Positions 8,090 through 14,154 of a stretch of 14,154 bases of DNA are shown in pieces. Made by a program: the position numbers and the translations under genes. The number at the start of each line of letters is the position of its first letter. Position 1 is the stretch's first letter. This stretch comes from Leptolyngbyaceae cyanobacterium M65_K2018_010 (GTDB lineage Bacteria > Cyanobacteriota > Cyanobacteriia > Phormidesmidales > Phormidesmidaceae), in NCBI GenBank assembly GCA_015295885.1, contig DVEE01000162.1, positions 1 to 14,154 on the forward strand, read 5' to 3'. The notes under the pieces were generated by a model. The model was not told the origin of the DNA. It made no database searches and was given only the letters and a program-made list of their open reading frames with translations.

Positions 8090-8759
8090 CGCTGGCCTCA
8101 GGCTTGGGGTGTGCTTCTTCAATTAAATAGCCGCAGCGGTGCTCGCCGTTGACCAACCAGTGGGTACGGGTGACATGGCAATCGGGCAGGGCCACCTCAA
8201 ACATCTCTAGCTCGTGGCCGCACACGGTGGGAAAGGACTGGGCAATTTGGGAAATGGCGCAGTTGTATTCCGTAATGATGTAACGGGGGGGATGATCAGC
8301 CGCCTCCGATTCAGCGAGATGCCATTCAGCCATATAGCCCTCGGCCTGGCGGAGTTTAACCAACTGGGCTACCCGCTCTGCCACGCTGCCCGTGCCTACC
8401 TGGTCACGGTATTCCAGGGCTTTGCGCTCCCACTGCTTACGCAAAATCGTGCCCACCTGCTCTTTTCCCACGGTTTCGGCCAGGGTATCGAGCAGGGAAA
8501 TGGCAAACTCGTCGTACTGGGCCGGGAAGCGATCGCGCCCCCTATCGCTCAGCTGATACAGATGATTAGGCCGTCCCATTCCTTCATGGACCGCCCGATG
8601 CTCAATCAGTCCTTCGGTTTCCAGGTCTTTCAGGTGGCGACGAATGGCCTGGGCACTGACCTCAAACTGCTCCGCCAGCGTTTGAGCTGTGGCTTCCCCC
8701 TGCTTCAGCAGGTAAACCAAAATATCATCCTTGGTGGAGGGTTGCTGCACAAACGTCAT
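8082..8759 (-). CDS. sufR: SufR, iron-sulfur-sensing repressor of the suf genes
   Basis: DeoR-type winged-helix transcriptional repressor that senses Fe-S status through its own cluster and represses the suf operon and itself (established in Synechocystis). The 225-aa product has an N-terminal helix-turn-helix at about residues 22-50 (AQTLAEQFEVSAQAIRRHL...) and a wing with GMGRPNHLYQLSDRG (60-74). The C-terminal cysteines C167, C180, C194 and C209 have exactly the CX12CX13CX14C spacing of the SufR family. The start ATG at 8759 gives the normal N-terminus. The gene is divergent from ftrC-sufBCDS across an intergenic region holding two CAAC-N6-GTTG operators. A -10-like TATAGT on the minus strand (8800-8795) lies close to operator 1, consistent with autoregulation. 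Its 3' end overlaps the small ORF by 8 bases. Confidence 0.96.
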   Translation of the reverse strand: MTFVQQPSTKDDILVYLLKQGEATAQTLAEQFEVSAQAIRRHLKDLETEGLIEHRAVHEGMGRPNHLYQLSDRGRDRFPAQYDEFAISLLDTLAETVGKEQVGTILRKQWERKALEYRDQVGTGSVAERVAQLVKLRQAEGYMAEWHLAESEAADHPPRYIITEYNCAISQIAQSFPTVCGHELEMFEVALPDCHVTRTHWLVNGEHRCGYLIEEAHPKPEASDV

Positions 8760-8807
8760 GGCTTTGACCCTAGCTCACGTCTTAAAACCACTTCACTATA
8801 ATCCACC

Positions 8808-8835
8808 ACTTTGACAACAAAGATGTTGCCAAAGT
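8808..8835. promoter_or_regulatory. SufR operator 1 (extended CAAC-N6-GTTG)
   Basis: The core CAAC (8815-8818), six bases, GTTG (8825-8828) matches the published SufR palindrome. Here the symmetry extends to 11-base arms, ACTTTGACAAC and GTTGCCAAAGT, with one mismatch. It contains a perfect TTGACA hexamer (8811-8816, plus strand) and sits next to the presumed sufR -10, so bound repressor could block both directions. The longer symmetry suggests this is the stronger site. Confidence 0.85.
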
Positions 8836-8836
8836 A

Positions 8837-8854
8837 GTCTAAGATTAGTTAGAC
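8837..8854. promoter_or_regulatory. Third dyad, GTCTAA-N6-TTAGAC, between the SufR operators
   Basis: Perfect 6-base arms (8837-8842 and 8849-8854) around a 6-base spacer, the same geometry as the SufR sites but a different sequence. It shares base 8854 with operator 2. The function is unknown: a degenerate SufR site, a site for another dimeric regulator, or chance in A/T-rich promoter DNA. Confidence 0.4.
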
Positions 8855-8867
8855 AACTTAAATGTTG
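8854..8867. promoter_or_regulatory. SufR operator 2 (CAAC-N6-GTTG)
   Basis: CAAC (8854-8857), six bases, GTTG (8864-8867). Both operators share GACAAC-N6-GTTGC; their centres are 39 bp apart. TAGAAT at 8879-8884 resembles a -10 element, and if used would place operator 2 over the -35 region of the ftrC/suf promoter. The alternative, TTGACA at 8811 with a poor -10 near 8835, would place operator 2 just downstream of the start. Confidence 0.85.
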
Positions 8868-8917
8868 CTTTAATTGTATAGAATTAGTGGGCTGTGTAGC
8901 CATAGTCTTTGCTTGTA

Positions 8918-9280
8918 ATGACTGAGAACAAAACCACCCAAGCCTCGGATAAGAACCTAGAGCTGATGCGTAACTTTGCTCAAAGCTACGCCAAGCGCAC
9001 GGGCACCTACTTCTGTGCTGACCCAGGGGTTACCGCCGTTGTCCTGGAAGGCTTGGCTAAGCATAAGGATGACTATGGTTCGCCCCTCTGCCCCTGTCGC
9101 CACTATGAAGACAAGGAGGCCGAGGTGAAAACCATCTATTGGAACTGCCCCTGCGTGCCCATGCAGGAGCGCAAGGAGTGCCACTGCATGTTGTTTTTAA
9201 CGCCCGACAACCCCTTTGCCGGCGACCAGCAGGAAATTTCCTTCGAGACGATTCGCGCTGAAACCAATAAGTATCAGTAG
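8918..9280 (+). CDS. ftrC: Ferredoxin:thioredoxin reductase, catalytic (beta) subunit
   Basis: Catalytic subunit of the [4Fe-4S] enzyme that passes electrons from ferredoxin to the disulfide of thioredoxin, linking photosynthetic light reactions to redox control of metabolism. The 120-aa product carries the full cysteine pattern CPC-X16-CPC-X8-CHC (C58, C60, C77, C79, C88, C90). By comparison with the Synechocystis enzyme, C58, C77, C79 and C88 bind the cluster, and C60 and C90 form the redox-active disulfide; H89 is the conserved His of CHC. The ATG at 8918 is chosen over an in-frame TTG at 8909 and gives the usual family length. No clear ribosome binding site is seen. The gene is the first after the SufR operators and 59 bases before sufB on the same strand, so it probably shares the suf promoter. 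That suits an Fe-S protein, but co-transcription is inferred. Confidence 0.96.
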   Translation: MTENKTTQASDKNLELMRNFAQSYAKRTGTYFCADPGVTAVVLEGLAKHKDDYGSPLCPCRHYEDKEAEVKTIYWNCPCVPMQERKECHCMLFLTPDNPFAGDQQEISFETIRAETNKYQ

Positions 9281-9339
9281 TTCGCCCCCCACCTGGGTGT
9301 CCCGGTTTTGCCTAACTGCTAGTCCAGAGAGTCGAGTCT

Positions 9340-10727
9340 ATGAGTGCTTCTGTTCAGTCGCTGGTTAGCCAGCCCTATAAGTACGGGTTCACCACTGACA
9401 TTGAGGCCGATGTCATTCCCCGTGGCCTGAATGAGGATATTGTTCGTCTGATTTCCGCCAAGAAAAACGAACCAGACTTTATGCTGGAGTTTCGGCTGCG
9501 GGCCTACCGCAAGTGGCTGACCATGAAAGAGCCGGTCTGGCCCAACGTGAGCTACCCTCCCATCGACTACCAGCACATCATCTACTACTCCGCCCCCAAA
9601 ACCAAGGCTAAGAAGCTGGGCAGCTTGGATGAGGTCGATCCTACCCTGCTAGAAACCTTTGAGACGCCATCTTTGACAGCGTTGCGGTGGCTACCACCTT
9701 CAAGGAAAAGCTAGCCGAGGTGGGAGTGATCTTCTGCTCCATCTCCGAGGCTCTGCAGGAGCACCCTGAGCTGGTAGAAAAATACCTGGGGTCGGTCGTT
9801 CCCATCGGCGACAACTACTTTGCCGCTCTAAATTCGGCGGTATTCAGCGATGGCTCCTTTGTCTATATTCCCAAGGACACCCAGTGCCCGATGGATCTGT
9901 CCACCTACTTCCGCATTAACAATGGCGAGTCGGGCCAGTTCGAACGTACCCTGATCGTGGCTGAAGCCGGTAGTTCGGTGACCTACCTGGAGGGCTGCAC
10001 CGCTCCCATGTACGACAGCAACCAACTCCATGCCGCCGTGGTGGAGCTAGTGGCCATGGATAACGCCACCATCAACTACTCCACGGTGCAAAACTGGTTT
10101 GCCGGGGACGAAAATGGCAAAGGCGGGATCTACAACTTCGTCACCAAGCGGGGCCTGTGTGCGGGGAAAAACTCCAAAATCTCTTGGACCCAGGTGGAGA
10201 CCGGCTCAGCCATTACCTGGAAGTATCCTAGTTGCGTGTTGGTGGGCGATAACTCCGTGGGCGAGTTCTACTCCGTAGCCTTGACCAATAACCTGCAACA
10301 GGCCGATACGGGCACCAAAATGGTGCATGTGGGCAAAAATACTAAGAGCACCATCGTCTCTAAGGGGATTTCGGCCGCCCGGTCTAAAAATAGCTACCGG
10401 GGCCTAGTGAAAATCGGCCCCAAGGCCGAAGGAGCACGCAACTACTCCCAGTGTGATTCCATGCTGATTGGGGATAGCTCCAGCGCTAATACCTTCCCCT
10501 ACATTCAGGTGCAGAATAGCACCGCCCAGGTGGAGCACGAAGCCTCGACCTCCAAAATTGGCGAAGACCAACTCTTCTACTTCGCCCAGCGGGGCATTTC
10601 TCCAGAGGATGCCGTGTCGATGATTATCAGCGGCTTCTGTCGGGATGTGTTTAACAAACTGCCCATGGAATTTGCCGCTGAAGCCGATAAGCTCTTGGCT
10701 CTGAAGTTGGAGAATACGGTGGGCTAG
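9340..10727 (+). pseudogene. sufB: SufB, Fe-S scaffold subunit, split by an internal deletion
   Basis: Scaffold subunit of the SufBCD complex, on which Fe-S clusters are built. The gene starts at ATG 9340 and reads in family register through PTLLETFE (residue 108, ends 9663). The frame then changes: family sequence resumes as DAIFDSVAVATTFKEKL from 9663 in a frame shifted by one and runs to the stop at 10725-10727. The pieces are 108 and 354 residues. Family proteins have about 17 more residues at this point (about 480 in total), so roughly 52 bases are missing and the first frame stops at 9714. The C-terminal part is otherwise intact, including NYSQCDSMLIGD with the Cys (10452-10454) equivalent to the cluster-assembly Cys of E. 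coli SufB, and FYFAQRGIS. A GTG at 9687 could in principle start a 346-aa fragment. SufB is expected to be essential in cyanobacteria, so an assembly error, a mixed population or another copy elsewhere must be considered. Confidence 0.92.
9661..9668 (+). other. Out-of-frame deletion junction in sufB
   Basis: GAG (Glu108, first frame) is directly abutted by GACGCC (Asp-Ala, second frame), sharing the G at 9663. Known cyanobacterial SufB proteins have a segment of about 17 residues here, of the type KLGI...NVAV. One base plus 17 codons equals 52 bases, which accounts for both the missing residues and the frame change. The estimate rests on remembered homologues. Confidence 0.75.
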
Positions 10728-10751
10728 AAAGGAGGCGGTGGGAGATTTTGA

Positions 10752-10779
10752 ATTCAAAGTTCAAAGTTCAAAATTCAAA
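10752..10779 (+). repeat. Tandem heptamer repeat, (A/G)TTCAAA x4
   Basis: Four perfect heptads ATTCAAA, GTTCAAA, GTTCAAA, ATTCAAA in the 165-base gap between sufB and sufC. The first overlaps a 12-bp palindrome TTTGAATTCAAA (10747-10758). Short tandem heptamers are a known feature of some cyanobacterial genomes. This lies inside the suf operon's longest internal gap and could affect transcript stability or the relative level of sufB and sufCDS. I see no promoter or terminator there. Confidence 0.75.
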
Positions 10780-10892
10780 ACAGCCTATCAAGTCAATCGT
10801 TATCCGTAACCTTCCCTAGCAACCGAGGCTGGAAACGCAGTAATTCAAGAACAGTGGGCTGAGCCCACACCCAGGTATCTCAGAACGAAACC

Positions 10893-11681
10893 ATGATTAA
10901 CGAGAGTAGCGATAGTATCCTTTCGGTCCGCAACCTTCATGCCACGGTGGATGGCACCGAAATTCTGAAGGGGCTTAACTTAGAGGTGAGAGCTGGAGAA
11001 ATTCACGCCATTATGGGCTTGAATGGTTCTGGCAAGAGCACTTTCTCTAAGGTCCTAGCGGGCCACCCCGACTACGAGGTGACGGCGGGGGAAATCCTGT
11101 TCAAGGGTGACAATATCCTGGAGTTGGAGCCCCATGAGCGGGCGACGGCGGGGATATTTCTGGCCTTTCAGTATCCCCTGGAAATTCCGGGAGTCAGTAA
11201 TCGCGACTTTTTGCGGGTCGCCTACAACGCCCACCGCAAGGCCCGAGGGGAGGAGGAAATCGATGTATTCGACTTCGACGACCTGCTGGATGAAAAGCTA
11301 GACATCGTGAAAATGGAAGCGGCCTTCCTGGATCGCAGCGTGAACGAAGGCTTTTCTGGGGGCGAGAAAAAGCGCAACGAAATCCTACAAATGGCGCTGC
11401 TAGAGCCCACCCTGGCAATCTTGGATGAAACCGACTCTGGCCTGGATATTGATGCCCTGAAGACTGTGGCGAATGGGGTGAACCAGCTCACTCGCCCTGA
11501 CAACGCTGTGGTGCTAATCACCCACTACCAGCGCCTGCTGAACTACATCGTGCCCGACTACGTCCATGTCATGGCTGACGGGCGCATTATTACCACTGGC
11601 GATAGGGAACTGGCCCAGGAACTCGAATCCCGAGGCTACGAGTGGCTCTTGGCTGAGCATCGCCTGGAGGTGACGGCCTAA
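10893..11681 (+). CDS. sufC: SufC, ATPase of the SufBCD Fe-S assembly complex
   Basis: Soluble ABC-type ATPase that binds SufB and SufD and drives the conformational change needed for cluster assembly; it is not a transporter. The 262-aa product has Walker A at residues 42-50 (GLNGSGKST, K48), the Q-loop region FQYPLEIPGVS, the signature FSGGEKKR at 154-161, and Walker B with D-loop at 174-185 (LAILDETDSGLD). The switch His lies in LITHYQRLL. All catalytic motifs are present. Residue 43 is Leu where SufC proteins usually have Pro (GPNGSGKST); this position is not catalytic. The start ATG at 10893 agrees with the family. The stop TAA shares its last A with the ATG of sufD (TAATG), so the two are translationally coupled. 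The 165-base gap before it holds the heptamer repeat. Confidence 0.96.
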   Translation: MINESSDSILSVRNLHATVDGTEILKGLNLEVRAGEIHAIMGLNGSGKSTFSKVLAGHPDYEVTAGEILFKGDNILELEPHERATAGIFLAFQYPLEIPGVSNRDFLRVAYNAHRKARGEEEIDVFDFDDLLDEKLDIVKMEAAFLDRSVNEGFSGGEKKRNEILQMALLEPTLAILDETDSGLDIDALKTVANGVNQLTRPDNAVVLITHYQRLLNYIVPDYVHVMADGRIITTGDRELAQELESRGYEWLLAEHRLEVTA

Positions 11682-13027
11682 TGGCACACTCCCTATCCGA
11701 TCGCGATGTGATGACCGTCTCACCCCATTCCCTTGACCCGCAGGAGGCCTACCTCAAGGCCTTGGTGCAAACGGCCCAGGCGGTAGTGCCGGCGGACTTG
11801 GCTCTGGCTGACCTGCGTCACCGGGCCGAGGCGCTGCTGAAGGAGCAGACGTTTCCTTCGACCCGGCAGGAAGACTGGCGCTTTACCGACCTCTCGGCCA
11901 TGCTGGCCCTAGACCTGGGGGGAGCCGAGGAGGTCACCGCTTCGGAATCCACCATTGCCGCACTGCGCCTGCCTGAAACGGCGGGTGCCCAACTGGTCGT
12001 GGTCAACGGTCGCTTTAGCCCAGAACTCTCGCGGTTGCAGGGGTTGCCGGGGGGTGCGATCGCCGGTAGCCTGCGTGACCTCATGAACCGTGGCCTTTTA
12101 CCCCAGTCCTGGGGTGACTACCTGGGTCAGGCTAGCGGCAGCCATGAAGTGTTCACTGCCCTCAACACCGTTGGCTTTGCGGATGCGGTGGTTCTGTGGC
12201 TACCTCGCCATGTCGTGGTTGAAACCCCGGTACAGATTATTTACCTGAGTCAGCCCCAGGCCACTCCGGCCCTGGTGCAACCCCGCGCCTTGGTGGTGGC
12301 GGAGGCGGGCAGCGCTCTCACCCTGGTTGAAGACTATTGGGGGGCGAGGTCTGAGGCCCACTGCACCAATGGGGTGACGGAATTGTGGCTGGGGGACAAC
12401 GCCCAGATCACCCATAGTCGGATTCAACGGGAGGGCATGGGCACCTTCCACATTGGCAAAACCGTAGTTACCCAGGGCCGAGAGAGCCAGTATGGGGGCA
12501 CCAGCGTTGGGTTGGGAGCCAGACTGGCCCGCCACCACTGGGAAATTTACCAAACTGGGGCGCAAACTACCACCCGCCTATACGGACTGACGGCGATCGC
12601 CAATCGCCAGCATAGCGATACCCACAGCTTGGTAGCGCTCAGTCACCCCCACGGCACCGTCGAGCAGGTGCATAGGGCGATCGTGGATGGCAGGGCCCAT
12701 AGTGTCTTTAACGGCCGCATTGTGGTGGCCCGGGCGGCCCAACTCACCAATGCCAGCCAGCTCAACCGCAATCTACTCCTGTCTGATCAGGCCAGGGTTG
12801 ATACCAAGCCCCAGCTTGAAATTGTGGCGGACAACGTTAAGTGTTCCCACGGGGCCACCGTGAGCCAGCTCCAGGCCGATGAAATCTTCTATCTGCAAAG
12901 TCGTGGCATCAGTGCCACCCAGGCCCAGCGATTGCTGATCTATGCCTTTGCGATGGAAATGTTGGATAAGCTGCCGTTAGCATCCCTGCGGTCAGCCCTA
13001 GCTGACGCGATCGCCCAGTGGACCTAA
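11681..13027 (+). CDS. sufD: SufD, scaffold partner of SufB
   Basis: Paralogue of SufB that pairs with it in SufBC2D and is needed for iron acquisition during cluster assembly. The 448-aa product has a SufBD-type C-terminal beta-helix region, the conserved segment PQLEIVADNVKCSHGAT with C388 and H390 (H390 corresponds to the functionally important His of E. coli SufD), and the C-terminal FYLQSRGIS motif shared with SufB. The start ATG at 11681 overlaps the sufC stop by one base, and a GGAGG at 11666-11670 lies 10 bases before it, supporting this start and coupled translation. An ATG at 11711 is a less likely alternative. Three HIP1 sites lie within the gene. No truncation or frameshift is seen. 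Confidence 0.95.
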   Translation: MAHSLSDRDVMTVSPHSLDPQEAYLKALVQTAQAVVPADLALADLRHRAEALLKEQTFPSTRQEDWRFTDLSAMLALDLGGAEEVTASESTIAALRLPETAGAQLVVVNGRFSPELSRLQGLPGGAIAGSLRDLMNRGLLPQSWGDYLGQASGSHEVFTALNTVGFADAVVLWLPRHVVVETPVQIIYLSQPQATPALVQPRALVVAEAGSALTLVEDYWGARSEAHCTNGVTELWLGDNAQITHSRIQREGMGTFHIGKTVVTQGRESQYGGTSVGLGARLARHHWEIYQTGAQTTTRLYGLTAIANRQHSDTHSLVALSHPHGTVEQVHRAIVDGRAHSVFNGRIVVARAAQLTNASQLNRNLLLSDQARVDTKPQLEIVADNVKCSHGATVSQLQADEIFYLQSRGISATQAQRLLIYAFAMEMLDKLPLASLRSALADAIAQWT

Positions 13028-13091
13028 GCCTAGACCCCAGGGACGCGATGCTTCCTATCTCCCCTGCCCCCGCCATCCCCCGATCCCTCCT

Positions 13092-14154
13092 ATGACCGTC
13101 GCCCAGGAACTCACCCTCGCCGCCCAGGTCCGCTCTGACTTCCCGATTTTGCATCAGGAAGTAAATGGCAAACCGCTGATTTACTTTGATAATGCGGCAA
13201 CCTCCCAAAAGCCAAGGGCAGTGCTGGAGGCATTAGATCACTACTACCAACACGACAATGCCAATGTACACCGGGGCATCCACACCCTCAGTGCCCGGGC
13301 CACCGACGCCTATGAGGGGGCCCGCGATAAGGTGGCCGCCTTTGTCAATGCGGCCAGTCGCAACGAAATTGTGTTTACCCGCAACGCCAGCGAAGCCATT
13401 AACCTGGTGGCCTATAGCTGGGGCATGAGCGCTCTCAAGCCGGGGGATGAAATCATCCTCTCGGTGATGGAGCACCATAGCAATCTGGTGCCCTGGCAGT
13501 TTGTGGCCCAACGCACCGGGGCGGTGCTCAAATTTGTGGGGTTATCGGCGGAGCAGGGCTTTGACTTCGACCATTACCGTTCCCTACTGAACGATAGAAC
13601 TCGCCTGGTGGCAGTCAACCAGGTGTCCAATACCCTGGGCTGTCTTAACCCGGTGGAAGACATCATTGCCCTGGCCCGCCACTACGGTGCCCAGGTCCTA
13701 ATTGACGGCTGCCAGAGCGCGCCCCACCTACCCCTCAATCTGCAAGCCATGGACTGTGATTGGTTCGTGGCTTCTGGGCATAAAATGTGTGGCCCCACCG
13801 GGATCGGCTTTTTGTACGGCAAACTAGCGATGCTAGAAGCTATGCCCCCCTTCCTGGGCGGTGGCGAGATGATTGCCGATGTATACCTGGACCATGCCAC
13901 CTATGCCGAGTTACCCCATAAGTTTGAGGCGGGTACCCCGGCCATTGGCGAGGCTATTGCCCTGGGGGCGGCCGTAGACTACCTCTCTTCCCTGGGGATG
14001 GAACGTATTGCCGCCTACGAGCACGAGCTGACCGCCTACCTGTACCAACAGATGCAGACTATTCCCGCAGTGACCCTCTACGGGCCATTACCCCAGGCGG
14101 ATGGTAGTGGCCGGGCTGCCCTAGCCACCTTTACGGTAGAGGGGGTCCATGCCC
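13092..14154 (+). CDS. sufS: SufS, cysteine desulfurase (3' end beyond the window)
   Basis: PLP-dependent group II cysteine desulfurase that takes sulfur from cysteine for Fe-S cluster building by SufBCD. The first 354 residues are present. They include YFDNAATSQKP near the N-terminus, NVHRGIHTLSARAT, MEHHSNLVPW with the PLP-stacking His, IDGCQSAPH with the PLP-binding Asp, and SGHKMCGPTGIG with the Schiff-base Lys231 (codon 13782-13784). The catalytic cysteine loop (RAGHHC type) would lie just past the window edge. It starts at ATG 13092, 64 bases after sufD, with no clear ribosome binding site. The segment usually read as HVSNTLG has Gln in place of the His (NQVSNTLG), a mild oddity that need not affect function. 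As the last gene of the visible cluster it completes sufBCDS. Confidence 0.95.
   Translation, partial: MTVAQELTLAAQVRSDFPILHQEVNGKPLIYFDNAATSQKPRAVLEALDHYYQHDNANVHRGIHTLSARATDAYEGARDKVAAFVNAASRNEIVFTRNASEAINLVAYSWGMSALKPGDEIILSVMEHHSNLVPWQFVAQRTGAVLKFVGLSAEQGFDFDHYRSLLNDRTRLVAVNQVSNTLGCLNPVEDIIALARHYGAQVLIDGCQSAPHLPLNLQAMDCDWFVASGHKMCGPTGIGFLYGKLAMLEAMPPFLGGGEMIADVYLDHATYAELPHKFEAGTPAIGEAIALGAAVDYLSSLGMERIAAYEHELTAYLYQQMQTIPAVTLYGPLPQADGSGRAALATFTVEGVHA

Noticed and set aside
8214..8801. Open frame of 195 codons antisense to sufR
   Set aside because: It runs across sufR and into the operator region, with no family features; sufR on the other strand is certain.
9640..9714. Programmed frameshift or an intervening element in sufB
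   Set aside because: Sequence is missing rather than added, so an intein or intron is excluded. A ribosomal frameshift would still lack about 17 conserved residues, and no slippery heptamer is seen.
1..14154. CRISPR arrays, tRNA or rRNA genes, insertion sequences, phage or defence genes
   Set aside because: None was seen; the window is filled by core-type genes, and no repeat-spacer pattern or transposase is present.

Overview
The window comes from a cyanobacterium. Six copies of the cyanobacterial HIP1 octamer GCGATCGC (3037, 7118, 8529, 12056, 12593, 13007) lie in 14 kb. The gene set fits as well: sufR divergent from a suf cluster, a ferredoxin:thioredoxin reductase catalytic subunit, a large cyanobacterial-type phosphoketolase and a prolyl oligopeptidase. 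DNA is moderately GC-rich. I would not go below phylum level, although a Leptolyngbya-like filamentous lineage would fit.

Left part (1-4548): a prolyl oligopeptidase gene broken by a small out-of-frame deletion near 1699, then a membrane-anchored or exported FAD-dependent oxidoreductase of unknown substrate. About 340 bases without a gene follow. They hold a clear rho-independent terminator for the converging phosphoketolase gene.

Middle (4549-8089): phosphoketolase on the minus strand. Its upstream region carries a perfect 22-bp palindrome and faces a divergent 2H-phosphoesterase (LigT/ThpR-like) gene. That gene converges on a 90-aa protein of unknown function, which overlaps the end of sufR by 8 bases.

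Right part (8082-14154): the Fe-S cluster assembly locus. SufR (minus strand) has the full four-cysteine signature and faces ftrC-sufB-sufC-sufD-sufS (plus strand). The intergenic region holds two CAAC-N6-GTTG SufR operators with a third dyad of the same geometry between them. ftrC encodes a [4Fe-4S] enzyme and is the first gene after the operators, so it is probably regulated together with the suf genes. SufB, SufC and SufD form the scaffold/ATPase complex and SufS supplies sulfur. sufS is cut by the window edge. sufB, expected to be essential, is broken by a deletion of about 52 bases.

The content is mostly core metabolism, and I see no undescribed multi-gene system. The points most worth a second look are the two out-of-frame deletions (sufB and the peptidase), the operator layout, the palindrome upstream of phosphoketolase, the small ORF coupled to sufR and the Tat-like start of the FAD enzyme.
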